24,112 nt of DNA from Actinomycetes bacterium (GTDB lineage Bacteria; Actinomycetota; Coriobacteriia; Coriobacteriales; Eggerthellaceae): positions 1 to 24,112 of the forward strand of contig JAEYEL010000118.1 of the NCBI GenBank assembly GCA_023403475.1, given 5' to 3'. Under the pieces are notes generated by a model. That model was not told where the DNA came from and did not search any database. It worked only from the letters and a program-made list of their open reading frames with translations. Shown here piece by piece: positions 1 through 7,023 of the stretch (position 1 is its first letter; each line of letters starts with the position of its first letter). The position numbers and the translations under genes were made by a program.

Positions 1-1
1 C

Positions 2-352
2 CTCTTCACCGAGCGCGATTTCCGAGACCTTTCTATGGCAGTGCGCGATGTTGATCGGTTCGGGGAAGCGTGCGCGCGGCTTACGCGCGAGGCGGGGCTT
101 TCGCAGCGCGAGGCCGAAATCCTGCCGTTCGCGTTGAAGGGGCGCACGAACGAGCGCATTGCACAGGAGCTGTGCATTGCGAAGAGCACGGTCGATACGC
201 ATTTGCGCCACATATACCAGAAATGCGGCGTGCATTCCCGCCAAGAGCTCATCGACCTCGGAGAGCGTGCCGAAAGCCGCGCCGGCGGGTCGGTCCGCCC
301 TCATCGTGACCGGTTCCGCAGAAATCCGGTAATTTCGGAAAGCTCGCCCTGA
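2..352 (+). CDS. LuxR-family transcriptional regulator, C-terminal part (5' end outside window)
   Basis: The reading frame is open from the left edge to a TGA at 350-352, so this is the 3' end of a longer gene. An internal ATG at 35 is not needed as a start. The visible part holds a LuxR/GerE-type helix-turn-helix: 'LSQREAEILPFALKG', then 'NERIAQELCIAKSTVDTHLRHIYQKCGVHSRQEL', with the usual T-V-x-x-H recognition helix. The last 30 or so residues are Arg/Ser-rich and carry no recognised domain. In Coriobacteriia such HTH tails often end large membrane sensors with many helices, but the sensor part lies outside the window, so the signal is unknown. The next gene is on the same strand but has its own promoter just after this stop. 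Confidence 0.85.
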   Translation, partial: LFTERDFRDLSMAVRDVDRFGEACARLTREAGLSQREAEILPFALKGRTNERIAQELCIAKSTVDTHLRHIYQKCGVHSRQELIDLGERAESRAGGSVRPHRDRFRRNPVISESSP

Positions 353-366
353 GATGCTCCCTCTGG

Positions 367-395
367 TTGACATCTTGGAACCGATGGACTATGTT
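367..395 (+). promoter_or_regulatory. Sigma-70-type promoter for the DUF6110-like/P-type ATPase pair
   Basis: A perfect -35 box TTGACA (367-372) and a -10 box TATGTT (390-395) are separated by exactly 17 bp. Transcription would begin near 402. This argues against the upstream in-frame ATG at 354 and for the ATG at 516. The roughly 110-nt leader contains a GC-rich inverted repeat near 451-466 (GCCGCG, 4-nt loop, CGCGGC), which may be a structured 5' leader. Confidence 0.7.
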
Positions 396-515
396 ATATA
401 CGGTTTACTTTTGAGCGCCTCTGCTGCCAAAAAGGTAAAGGGGGCGGAAAGCGCCGCGCTCGCGCGGCCTTTCGAGAGGAATGCGCAGAACGATCTGCGC
501 GGAAAGGCGGACGAA

Positions 516-785
516 ATGAATTCGAAGAAGCGTAATGCACTGCTTGTCGGAGCCGGGTTCCTTTTGGGCACGGCGGGCGTGAAGGCTCTTACGAGCACTG
601 CGGCGAAAAAATGCTACGTGCAGGGCGTGGCGAAGGGCTTGCAGGCCAAGGCTGCCTACGAGAACATCGTAGAGCAGGCGAAGGCGCAGGTGGACGATAT
701 CGTTGCCGAAGCCAACTACATCAACCTTACGCAGAGCGAGGCCGCTGCGGAGAAGGCGGAGGGGGGCGCCGACCCCGAGAAGTAG
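516..785 (+). CDS. Small single-helix membrane protein, DUF6110-like, paired with a P1B ATPase
   Basis: This is an 89-residue protein. The ATG at 516 is chosen because GGAAAGG lies just upstream and because the promoter at 367-395 falls inside the longer open frame beginning at 354. The N-terminus is short and basic (MNSKKR), followed by a Gly/Ala-rich hydrophobic helix at about residues 7-26, then a long amphipathic Ala/Lys/Glu helix with 'VDDIVAEANYIN', and an acidic tail. It resembles DUF6110 proteins, which I recall beside heavy-metal P-type ATPases. The plan of one helix plus an 'AxxVxDIVAEA' helix is also reminiscent of mycobacterial DUF1490/PacL proteins, small partners encoded next to P1B ATPases. 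It lacks the His/Asp-rich metal-binding tail of PacL1. It ends 15 bp before the ATPase, so the two are surely one operon. A role as a stabilising or assembly partner of the ATPase is inference. Confidence 0.75.
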   Translation: MNSKKRNALLVGAGFLLGTAGVKALTSTAAKKCYVQGVAKGLQAKAAYENIVEQAKAQVDDIVAEANYINLTQSEAAAEKAEGGADPEK

Positions 786-800
786 GGCGGCGCAGCCACT

Positions 801-2882
801 ATGAAGTACAGGATAATCAACGAAATCCCCGGACGTTTGCGCATCGGGCTAGTCGGCTATGTGCCCGCCTCCGACATCGATGCGCTGAACAGCGTCGTGT
901 GCGCATGTTCCGGCGTGATCAAGACGACGGTGTATCCGCGCATCGGATCGCTGGCGGTGACGTATCGAACCGACGAAGGGGTGCGGGAGCGCGTGCTCAA
1001 GCATCTCGCCTCGATCGATGCCAAGGCGATAGAAGCCGCCCGCAACGACTTCTGCCTCGCGCTCGCGCCGCGCACGGGCGCCTTGCTCACAGACATCGCG
1101 GTGCTGATAGGCGGCTTTCTGACGCGGCGCTGGCTTCTGCCGCCGGTGGTGGGCGCAATAATGACGGTGTGGCGCTATCGCACGTTTTTAGCGGCGGGTA
1201 TGCGCTCTTTGAGCAAGGCTCGCTTGGACGTGCCCGTTCTCGATGCCGCTGCCATCGGCATGTCTTTTCTGAAGCGCGACCCGAAAACGGCGGGCTCCAC
1301 CATGCTTCTGCTCGATCTAGGCGAGACGCTCGAGGAGTACACCCGCGCCCGTTCGGAGCATGAGCTTATCTACTCGCTTCTTGCCGCGCCCGAGTCGGCT
1401 CAACTGATCAAGGGGAACGTAGAGACTTCCGTTCCTGCCGGCACGCTGGTCGAAGGCGATCTGATAGCGGTGCGTTCCGGCATGCCCGTATGTGTTGACG
1501 GCGTGGTGGAGCAGGGATGCGCCATGGTGAACCAGGCGACGCTGACCGGCGAGCCTTTGGCGGTCGAGCGCACGGTGGGCGACGACGTGTTCGCCGGAAC
1601 GGCGGTGGAGGACGGCGAGGTATTCGTGCGCGTAAAGGCGAACACGGGCGAGACGAAGCTGCGCTCTATCGTGTCGCTTGTCGAGCAGTCCGAATCGTGC
1701 AAGGCCGACGTGCAGTCGCATCGCGAGCAGCTGGCCGACCGCATCGTGCCGTGGAACTTCCTTCTTGCGGGCATTGTCGCCGCTACCACGCGCAATTTGG
1801 AGAAAACCTCCGCTGCGCTTATGGTTGACTACTCGTGCGCGCTCAAGCTGACGGCTTCCATATCGGTTCTTTCCGCCATGAGCCAAAGCGCGCAGGCGGG
1901 GTTCACGGTGAAAGGTTCGAAGCACTTCGAGGCGTTCGCACGGGCGGATACCATCGTGTTCGACAAGACGGGCACGCTTACCGAGGCCACGCCGAAGGTC
2001 GAGGTCGTTCTGGCGTTCGACGGATGGAACCGCACGCAGGTGCTGCGGTTCGCGGCGTGCTTGGAAGAACATTTTCCGCATCCGGTGGCGCGCGCCGTCG
2101 TGCGCGCCGCTGCCGAAAAAGGCCTCAAGCATCGGGAACGCCATGCCGAAGTGGAATACCTTGTTGCGCATGGCATCGCGTCGTCGCTCGACGGCAAACG
2201 CGCAGTCATCGGCAGCGAGCATTTCATCATGGAAGACGAGCACGTTGCCATAGCGGATGAGGACCGCGCGCGCATCGAACGCGAGCTTGGCGGGCTTTCG
2301 GTTCTCTATCTTGCCGTTGACGGGTTGCTTGTGGGTGCCATCGGCGTGAGCGATCCTTTGAAGGAGGGCGCGCGCGAGGCGGTGGCTGACCTGCGGGCGC
2401 TTGGCTTTACGCGCGTTATCATGCTCACGGGCGACCACGAGCACACGGCTTCGCGCATCGCGCATGAGGCCGGCATCGACGAATATCGGTCGAACATGCT
2501 GCCGGAAGACAAGCACGCCTATGTGGAGGAGCTGCGCCGAGAGGGCTGCCGTGTGGTCATGGTGGGTGATGGCATCAACGATTCGCCCGCCCTGTCGCTT
2601 GCCGATGTGGGCGTTGCCATGGCACAGGGAACGGCCATTGCCAAAGAGGTTGCCGACATCACGTTGTCGTCGGGCAGTTTGCAGTCGCTTGTGCGTTTGC
2701 GGCGTTTGAGTTGCGAGCTCATGAGGCGTCTCGATACGTCGTTTTGGCAGGTCATGGCTGTGAATTCGGCTCTGCTCGCAGCGGGAATAGGCGGTTTGGT
2801 GACCCCGCAGGTCTCATCGCTTCTGCACAACGGAACTACCGTGGCCTTAAGCGTTCGAAGCACGAAACGCTACGAGTTCTAA
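801..2882 (+). CDS. Heavy-metal-type P1B ATPase with atypical membrane metal site
   Basis: This is a 693-residue ATP-driven cation pump for the cytoplasmic membrane. Residues 1-60 form an HMA-like domain ('PGRLRI') without a CxxC site. Hydrophobic segments lie at about 92-132 and 143-172. The actuator has TGE at 249-251. The phosphorylation loop has DKTGT with Asp388, the P1B-specific HP dipeptide is at 427-428, and TGD (543-545) and GDGINDSPA (589-597) complete the catalytic core, so the enzyme should be active. The transmembrane motif that is CPC or SPC in Cu, Zn, Cd and Co pumps reads Y344-S345-C346-A-L: the proline is absent, and the later 'TP' is 'AS'. Substrate therefore cannot be assigned from the classic motifs. 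It is cotranscribed with the small membrane protein ending 15 bp upstream. The Shine-Dalgarno sequence is weak (AGGGCGG), so translation may depend on the upstream gene. Confidence 0.9.
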   Translation: MKYRIINEIPGRLRIGLVGYVPASDIDALNSVVCACSGVIKTTVYPRIGSLAVTYRTDEGVRERVLKHLASIDAKAIEAARNDFCLALAPRTGALLTDIAVLIGGFLTRRWLLPPVVGAIMTVWRYRTFLAAGMRSLSKARLDVPVLDAAAIGMSFLKRDPKTAGSTMLLLDLGETLEEYTRARSEHELIYSLLAAPESAQLIKGNVETSVPAGTLVEGDLIAVRSGMPVCVDGVVEQGCAMVNQATLTGEPLAVERTVGDDVFAGTAVEDGEVFVRVKANTGETKLRSIVSLVEQSESCKADVQSHREQLADRIVPWNFLLAGIVAATTRNLEKTSAALMVDYSCALKLTASISVLSAMSQSAQAGFTVKGSKHFEAFARADTIVFDKTGTLTEATPKVEVVLAFDGWNRTQVLRFAACLEEHFPHPVARAVVRAAAEKGLKHRERHAEVEYLVAHGIASSLDGKRAVIGSEHFIMEDEHVAIADEDRARIERELGGLSVLYLAVDGLLVGAIGVSDPLKEGAREAVADLRALGFTRVIMLTGDHEHTASRIAHEAGIDEYRSNMLPEDKHAYVEELRREGCRVVMVGDGINDSPALSLADVGVAMAQGTAIAKEVADITLSSGSLQSLVRLRRLSCELMRRLDTSFWQVMAVNSALLAAGIGGLVTPQVSSLLHNGTTVALSVRSTKRYEF

Positions 2883-2900
2883 CCTTCGAGAAGAGGCTTG

Positions 2901-3080
2901 CCTGCCTGCAAGGGCTGCAAGGCGGGCAGAGTTCCGCCTGCCTGTCGGACTGCAAGGCGGCAAGAACTGCAAGGCGGGGCAGAGTTGAACTGCCTGCCTG
3001 CAAGGGCTGCAAGGCGGGGCAGAGTTGAACTGCCTGCCTGCAAGGGCTGCAAGGCGGCAAGAACTGCAAGGCGGGGCAGA
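2901..3080 (+). repeat. 40-bp tandem repeat array with internal sub-repeat
   Basis: Bases 2971-3010 and 3011-3050 are identical (40 of 40), giving an exact 40-bp period. A diverged copy begins at 2901, and two copies carry an extra segment of about 17 bp that repeats the core CTGCAAGGCGG. Each unit can fold: GCCTGCC-TGCA pairs with TGCAAGGCGGGC around a 5-nt loop with one bulge. The array starts 18 bp after the ATPase stop codon, so it could slow or end transcription, but no T-run follows. Confidence 0.85.
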
Positions 3081-3107
3081 AAGCGCGACGCGTTCTAACT
3101 TTCCCGG

Positions 3108-3150
3108 GCGAATGCCGGCATCGACTTCGATTCGGCGCCGGCATTCGCCT
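3108..3150. repeat. Perfect 13-bp inverted repeat (hairpin)
   Basis: The arm GGCGAATGCCGGC (3108-3120) is matched exactly by GCCGGCATTCGCC (3138-3150) around a 17-nt loop. Related CGGCAT/GCCGG motifs recur in looser copies to about 3300 (for example around 3205-3250 and 3257-3303), spaced by roughly 55 bp. No T-tract follows, so it is not a standard terminator. Confidence 0.7.
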
Positions 3151-3310
3151 TGCGCCGGCGCCCCTCTTCGGTACCGGTGTTCTTCCCGCACCCACACCTC
3201 GCCCGACATCGACACTTTTTCGGCATCGGCGTTCTTCTTGCGCCGGCACCGACGTTCGCCCGATGTCGGTGTCGCTTCGGCATCAGTTTTCGTCTAATGC
3301 CGGTCAATCC

Positions 3311-3395
3311 CTGTTCCGTTCCGCTCTACTCCGTTTTGCTCCGCCCCGATCTGCCCTGTTCCGCTCCGTTCCGTTTTGCCCCGCCCCGATCTGCT
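3311..3395 (+). repeat. Degenerate pyrimidine-rich tandem repeat, about 40-45 bp unit
   Basis: Two copies, starting at 3311 and 3356, share CTGTTCCG, CCGTTTTGC and the closing CCGCCCCGATCTGC. They differ by small indels and substitutions. Within each copy the motif TTCCG/CTCCG recurs, which suggests growth by slippage. Confidence 0.7.
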
Positions 3396-3460
3396 TCGTT
3401 TCGTTCTACCCAAGGTGCTTTGCAGGTTTTCTGGGCGCGGCACCGCATGGCTTCGCCGGC

Positions 3461-3484
3461 GAGATGTTTCACGTGAAACATCTC
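3461..3484. promoter_or_regulatory. parS-like ParB-binding site 1 (exact consensus)
   Basis: TGTTTCACGTGAAACA at 3465-3480 matches the 16-bp ParB/Spo0J consensus exactly. Perfect symmetry extends to 24 bp through GAGA/TCTC flanks. The site lies about 100 bp upstream of rnhA. Confidence 0.8.
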
Positions 3485-3580
3485 GGGTTTATTTTGGCAA
3501 TCGTCTTGAGACGTGGTACCTTACGTTCTCGGTGTTCGCCTCTGATATTTTAGCCGACGAAGAAGGAAAGCGGAAAGCGC

Positions 3581-4063
3581 ATGGATGTGACGATGTATAC
3601 CGACGGAGCCGCACGAGGGAACCCCGGCCCTGGCGGCTATGGGACGGTGCTGCAGTACCTAGGGCCGTCGGGAAAGCTGCACGAGCTTGAGCTTTCGCAA
3701 GGCTACGTCTGCACCACCAATAACCGCATGGAGCTGCTCGCCGTCATTGCGGGTCTCGAAGCGCTCAAACGCCCCTGTTCGGTTACGGTGCATTCCGATT
3801 CCCAGTACGTGGTGAACGCCTTCAACCAGCATTGGGTCGAGGGCTGGCTCAAGCGCAATTGGAAGAACGCGAAGAAGGAGCCGGTGAAGAACGTCGATCT
3901 ATGGAAGCGCCTCCTCGCCGCCAAGGAGCCTCATGACGTGCGGTTCGTGTGGGTCAAGGGCCATGCTGGCCACCCCGAAAACGAACGCTGCGATCGCTTG
4001 GCTACTTCCGCCGCCGATAGCGACGCCCGCATTCCCGATATCGGCTTCTCCCAAAACGGCTAG
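3581..4063 (+). CDS. rnhA: Ribonuclease HI
   Basis: This 160-residue enzyme cleaves the RNA strand of RNA-DNA hybrids and is close to the usual 155 residues of bacterial RNase HI. The catalytic set is complete: Asp8 in 'TDGAARGNPGPGG', Glu51 in 'NNRMELLA', Asp73 in 'HSDSQYV', His128 in 'WVKGHAGHPENERCD' and Asp138 in 'CDRLA'. The basic handle region 'WLKRNWKNAKKEPVKN' (residues 89-104) is also present. The start is supported by purine-rich AGGAAAG/GGAAAG upstream of the ATG. The gene stands alone: its left gap holds repeats and parS site 1, and its right neighbour converges on it across two more parS-like sites. The C-terminal 20 residues after the catalytic core are short and unremarkable. 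Confidence 0.95.
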   Translation: MDVTMYTDGAARGNPGPGGYGTVLQYLGPSGKLHELELSQGYVCTTNNRMELLAVIAGLEALKRPCSVTVHSDSQYVVNAFNQHWVEGWLKRNWKNAKKEPVKNVDLWKRLLAAKEPHDVRFVWVKGHAGHPENERCDRLATSAADSDARIPDIGFSQNG

Positions 4064-4255
4064 CGTTCTGCGCTCCCGACGAGCGTTCTTCGCAGTATAT
4101 GACCCTGCAGCCCTTCTCCGCATTCCGAAGCGGAGCGTGCCCTGTGGTTCTGTCCCTTCGCCGCACTGCAGCACATGCCTCTCGCGCATAGTCATTATGA
4201 CGATGAATGCTCTTCACGGGTGGAAATCTGGATCTTTGTGCCTACGAAGACATGA

Positions 4256-4287
4256 GCGACAATTGTTTCATGTGAAACAATTGTCGC
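4256..4287. promoter_or_regulatory. parS-like site 2 (one mismatch, long palindromic flanks)
   Basis: TGTTTCATGTGAAACA at 4264-4279 differs from the consensus only at one central base. The flanks extend the symmetry to 32 bp (4256-4287), broken only at the central dinucleotide. It lies in the convergent gap. Confidence 0.7.
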
Positions 4288-4311
4288 AGTGTCGTGCGAT
4301 ATGAGAACAAA

Positions 4312-4327
4312 TGTTTCACATGAAACA
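4312..4327. promoter_or_regulatory. parS-like site 3 (one mismatch)
   Basis: TGTTTCACATGAAACA differs from the consensus at one central base, the counterpart of the change in site 2. It starts 48 bp after site 2, and A/T flanks add about three more symmetric base pairs on each side. Confidence 0.7.
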
Positions 4328-4346
4328 TTTTATGGGAAAACCGAAT

Positions 4347-4475
4347 CGCGAAGCTGGAACCCCGAAAGCCCGGAGACCCGGAAGGCCGGAACCCCAGAAA
4401 TCCGGAAGACGGGAACCCGAGTTCCGGAAACCGGAAAGCCGGAGCTAGGAAGTCGGAAACCCGGAAAACCGAAAT
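4347..4475. repeat. Degenerate GGAA/CCCGG short tandem repeat block
   Basis: About 130 bp are made of loosely repeated units of 8-16 bp around CCGGAAnnCC, for example CCCGGAGACCCGGAAGGCCGG and later CCGGAAACCGGAAAGCCGG. No exact period is kept. It lies immediately 3' of the yfcE-like gene (which is on the minus strand) and next to parS-like site 3. Confidence 0.65.
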
Positions 4476-4486
4476 CTACGGTGCGC

Positions 4487-5068
4487 CTAGAGCGCGAGTT
4501 CTGCCAAGGTTTCGCCGTCGAACGTTTTGAGGGCGAACAAGCCGTTCTCGTAAGCGGCGTAGCTGTGCGACCCGTCTTTCGGAAGCGACACGCTGCCGGG
4601 GTTCAGCATGACGACGGTGCTCTGTCCGTTCTTTTCTTGCGTGCGAACAATGCGGTCGAGGCGCTTTACATGAGTATGCCCCGACATGTAGACGTCGATG
4701 TGCGCAAGATGGGCTGTTGCGCAAACGTCGTCGGGGGTCATGGCTGGCACGTGCCCGTGGGTGAGGAAGAGAGTGCGTGAGCCATCCGCAAGAAGCGCGT
4801 AATCGGCCATGCAGGAAAAGTCGAGCACCATTTGGTCAACCTCCGCATCGCAGTTTCCGCGTACCGCAACGATGCTTCCCGCAATGCTGTTCAACATGGC
4901 GGCCACCTCCTTCGGCGCATATCCTTCCGGCAAGTCATTGCGCGGCCCGTGATAAAGAAGGTCGCCGAGCAGCACCACGCGGTCGGGGCGCACATTCTCG
5001 ACGACTTTCATGAGCCTGCGTGCCCATAAGGCGGATCCATGCAGGTCAGATGCGATAACAAGTTTCAT
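4487..5068 (-). CDS. yfcE: YfcE-family metallophosphoesterase
   Basis: This 193-residue calcineurin-like phosphodiesterase matches the usual length of E. coli YfcE (about 184). The dinuclear metal site is complete: Asp8 and His10 (SDLHG), Asp36 (LLGDLLYHGP), Asn72 (RGNCD), His104 (THGH), and His131/His133 (SGHTH). The family-specific stretch 'GPRNDLPEGYAP' follows the second motif, and 'LNPGSVSLPK' closes the fold. YfcE-like enzymes hydrolyse phosphodiesters in vitro; the physiological substrate is not settled. The ATG at 5068 is chosen over an in-frame upstream start because AGAGGAG lies 6 nt away and because the longer version would run through parS-like site 4. It is convergent with rnhA and downstream of dgt on the same strand, 340 bp away, so probably transcribed separately. 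Confidence 0.9.
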   Translation of the reverse strand: MKLVIASDLHGSALWARRLMKVVENVRPDRVVLLGDLLYHGPRNDLPEGYAPKEVAAMLNSIAGSIVAVRGNCDAEVDQMVLDFSCMADYALLADGSRTLFLTHGHVPAMTPDDVCATAHLAHIDVYMSGHTHVKRLDRIVRTQEKNGQSTVVMLNPGSVSLPKDGSHSYAAYENGLFALKTFDGETLAELAL

Positions 5069-5113
5069 AAAGTCTCCTCTTCGTCGTGTCGAGCGCTTGT
5101 TGTTAGCTGTCAG

Positions 5114-5141
5114 CGCGGATGTTTCACGTGAAACATCCGCG
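5114..5141. promoter_or_regulatory. parS-like site 4 (exact consensus)
   Basis: TGTTTCACGTGAAACA at 5120-5135 is exact, and perfect symmetry extends to 28 bp through CGCGGA/TCCGCG. It lies about 50 bp upstream of the yfcE-like start codon, so ParB binding could also affect that promoter. Confidence 0.8.
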
Positions 5142-5235
5142 TGTTGGCGCGCATTCCGCAAGCAGGCGCTGCGCATGAAGCTCTTTCCCGGCGATGCCGC
5201 ATTGCCGATGTCCCGAACGCGGGAAAGGGAACGAA

Positions 5236-5251
5236 TGTTTCACGTGAAACG
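5236..5251. promoter_or_regulatory. parS-like site 5 (one mismatch)
   Basis: TGTTTCACGTGAAACG matches 15 of 16 consensus bases, with the last base changed. The flanks are not symmetric, unlike most other copies. Confidence 0.7.
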
Positions 5252-5330
5252 TCTGCGCACATGGCGTAATACCGGCGTCCGGAACATTGAACGCCAAATT
5301 ACCTGCGAAGGAAGCGGAACAGCATACGAA

Positions 5331-5346
5331 TGTTTCACGTGAAACA
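5331..5346. promoter_or_regulatory. parS-like site 6 (exact consensus)
   Basis: An exact 16-bp TGTTTCACGTGAAACA with two extra symmetric A/T base pairs on each side. It lies 65 bp beyond the dgt stop codon. Confidence 0.8.
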
Positions 5347-5410
5347 TTTTTCGACGAGCGCCGCATCAGCGAACCGCCGCGCAGGCGCCATGCGGGGCGC
5401 ATCGGCGTAG

Positions 5411-6787
5411 TCATCGCGCGGCCGCCAGGCGGCGGAGGTCGGCGCAGTAGCCGCGAGCTATGATGTGCTTGTCGCTTCTGGGGAACAGGTGCTCGTAGAG
5501 CGCTGTGAAGTAGCTATCGGTCATCGACGCTATGTAATCGACGATCACCTGATTCGGCTCACCGCTCAGGTACTTTCCCGTATCGAATGTGTGCGACTTC
5601 GCCGCGAGGGATGCGGCATGATGCACGAACACCGGCGAATCCTCGTCGCCGGAAAGAAGGTCTTCAAGCAGGCGTTCGTACATTTCCTCGAACATCTCCT
5701 CCACGATGTTGCCCGTGTCCGTCACCATGCCTTCCTTAAGGTATATCTTCTCGTAGTTCTGGCTTTTGGCACGTTTGAGGTCGCAGAACACCTCTTCGCT
5801 CATCGAAATGCGATCACGCCGGTAGCTGTTGTTCACGATATCGACGGTAAGGTTGTTGATGATGCGTGCGTTGTCTCGTCCGATAACGGTGCTGTCGAAC
5901 ATGTCAAGCGAGGGGAGAACGCCCATGTCGATGGCGTCTTGGCGATCCTTTCCCACATAGGCTATCATGTCGCTTACGCGAACGACGCAGCCTTCGAGCG
6001 TTGCAGGGCGCAGCGTCTTGATGATGCTCTCATCGGCGATGCACGCTTCCACGCGCGCGTCGAGCTCGTCGAAACCGGAAAGGGTGCCCACACGCAGAAC
6101 CTGTTGGGCGAACTCGCCGTTGTGGCAGATCACGCCGTCAAGGGTTTGCAGGCTGATATTGCGGCGGTACAGCCGGTCGAGCACGCGCACCGAATGCACG
6201 TTGTGGTTGAAGTAGCGTCCCGTGCGCTCATGGTAGCACTTGTTCAAGAAGCGCTCGCCCGCATGTCCGAAAGGCGTGTGCCCCACGTCGTGCCCGAGTG
6301 CGATGGCTTCGATAAGCTCGCAGTTCAGGCCGAGCAGCGAGCCGATGCCGCGCGCGATGCGGCTCACCAGCTGCACGTGCAGCCCGCGCCGGCAGATGTC
6401 GTCGTTCTCTACGAACGAGAATACTTGCGTTTTGTTGGCGTAGCGGTTGTAGGCAGGCACGTTCAAGATCTTCTCGATATCGCGCGCGAATGCAGGTCGT
6501 GCGAGCGTAGCCGCATCGTGCGGGTTGTTTTCGCGCCGCCGCACATGCGCGTCGTTGAAAGCGTGCGGGTTTTTCCACCCGCGTGCTCGGTCGGCGCGAA
6601 TGGCCGCCTCCACTTCCGGATCAAGCGTCAAATAGGGAATGCTCGCGCCTGCGCCGCCTGCGCTATCGCCGAGCTCCGATGCTCTGCTCCTGCTCTTGGA
6701 CGCTTCCCCTTCGCATTCGGGCGCGTCGTTGCCTCGTTGTGTCCGAGCGGAATTTCGCGGCGCGGAATCGGATACGTTTTCGCTCAT
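5411..6787 (-). CDS. dgt: dGTPase-family HD-domain triphosphohydrolase
   Basis: This 458-residue enzyme is predicted to hydrolyse dGTP (and perhaps other dNTPs) to the deoxynucleoside and triphosphate, controlling dNTP pools. The HD metal site is visible, numbering from the chosen start: His137 ('RRGLHVQLV'), His166-Asp167 in 'LGHDVGHTPFGHAGE', 'FNHNVHSVRVL' at about 193-203, and the later Asp of 'VRVSDMIAYVGKDRQDA'. The first 50 residues are Ser/Arg/Glu-rich and probably disordered. The ATG at 6787 is preferred because AAGGAG lies 6 nt upstream; a TTG two codons earlier overlaps that spacer. An extended -10 promoter is at 6815-6823. dgt and dnaG are also neighbours in mycobacteria; here they are divergent. 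parS-like sites flank the gene on both sides. Confidence 0.92.
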   Translation of the reverse strand: MSENVSDSAPRNSARTQRGNDAPECEGEASKSRSRASELGDSAGGAGASIPYLTLDPEVEAAIRADRARGWKNPHAFNDAHVRRRENNPHDAATLARPAFARDIEKILNVPAYNRYANKTQVFSFVENDDICRRGLHVQLVSRIARGIGSLLGLNCELIEAIALGHDVGHTPFGHAGERFLNKCYHERTGRYFNHNVHSVRVLDRLYRRNISLQTLDGVICHNGEFAQQVLRVGTLSGFDELDARVEACIADESIIKTLRPATLEGCVVRVSDMIAYVGKDRQDAIDMGVLPSLDMFDSTVIGRDNARIINNLTVDIVNNSYRRDRISMSEEVFCDLKRAKSQNYEKIYLKEGMVTDTGNIVEEMFEEMYERLLEDLLSGDEDSPVFVHHAASLAAKSHTFDTGKYLSGEPNQVIVDYIASMTDSYFTALYEHLFPRSDKHIIARGYCADLRRLAAAR

Positions 6788-6814
6788 GTGCAACTCCTTT
6801 TCCTGTTTTCGCCC

Positions 6815-6823
6815 ATTGTAGCA
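6815..6823 (-). promoter_or_regulatory. Extended -10 promoter for dgt
   Basis: Read on the minus strand, TGC-TACAAT forms an extended -10 element. No -35 box fits at the normal distance. Transcription would start near 6808, giving a leader of about 20 nt that contains the AAGGAG ribosome-binding site. Confidence 0.5.
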
Positions 6824-6871
6824 ATGATTCTCGCTCCTTGCGCCTTCGTGCTTCGTTCCCGCTCGATTCGC

Positions 6872-6897
6872 GAAGATGTTTCACGTGAAACATCTTC
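6872..6897. promoter_or_regulatory. parS-like site 7 (exact consensus)
   Basis: An exact TGTTTCACGTGAAACA at 6877-6892, with perfect symmetry extended to 26 bp by GAAGA/TCTTC. It lies about 60 bp upstream of the dgt -10 element. Confidence 0.8.
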
Positions 6898-7023
6898 ACC
6901 GTTGATTTGTCGCCTTGCTAGGTTGGTGGTTCGTGATTTTACTGAATCTCTTTGTTGAGCCAGCCGTCGGCTCGTTGGTTTCCTACCCTTCTGCATCCGG
7001 TCTTTTCTACCCGTACGATTCGC

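Larger units (their letters stand above)
2883..3580. other. Gene-free repeat-rich interval between the ATPase gene and rnhA
   Basis: There is no credible gene in these 698 bp. Frames that stay open on either strand are low-complexity translations of repeats. The interval contains a 40-bp-period GC-rich repeat (2901-3080), a perfect 13-bp inverted repeat and diverged copies of a roughly 55-bp element (3108-3300), a pyrimidine-rich 40-45 bp tandem repeat (3311-3395), a parS-like palindrome (3461-3484), and the rnhA leader. Confidence 0.75.
4064..4486. other. Convergent gap between rnhA and the yfcE-like gene
   Basis: This 423-bp gap lies between two convergent genes and has no plausible coding frame. 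It contains a short hairpin (CTCCGC/GCGGAG, about 4116-4135), two parS-like palindromes 48 bp apart (4264 and 4312) and a degenerate GGAA/CCCGG repeat block (4347-4475). No clear intrinsic terminator with a T-tract is visible for either gene; the palindromes may partly serve that purpose. Confidence 0.7.
5069..5410. other. Gap between the dgt 3' end and the yfcE-like gene, with three parS-like sites
   Basis: No gene is seen in these 342 bp. They hold parS-like sites 4, 5 and 6 at 5120, 5236 and 5331, spaced 116 and 95 bp apart, plus the promoter region of the yfcE-like gene, for which no convincing boxes were found. Apparent short ORFs here contain MFHVKH or VSRET, which are simply translations of the palindrome. 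Confidence 0.75.

Noticed and set aside
481..519. 12-codon leader peptide before the DUF6110-like gene, ending in ATGA overlap
   Set aside because: The purine stretch GAGAGGA touches its ATG, leaving almost no spacer, and there is no other support for translation.
1317..2516. 399-codon minus-strand open frame inside the P-type ATPase gene
   Set aside because: It lies wholly antisense to a gene with complete catalytic motifs; high GC content makes long antisense frames common.
2901..3080. CRISPR array
   Set aside because: The repeats are contiguous with a 40-bp period, with no unique spacers between conserved repeats and no cas genes nearby.
2836..3249. Minus-strand open frames with Cys/Arg/Pro-rich repeats over the 2.9-3.2 kb region
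   Set aside because: They are translations of GC-rich tandem repeats, overlap the ATPase 3' end, and lack a ribosome-binding site.
5465..6958. 497-codon plus-strand open frame over dgt
   Set aside because: Antisense shadow of dgt; no recognisable domain, and it runs through the dgt promoter and a parS-like palindrome.
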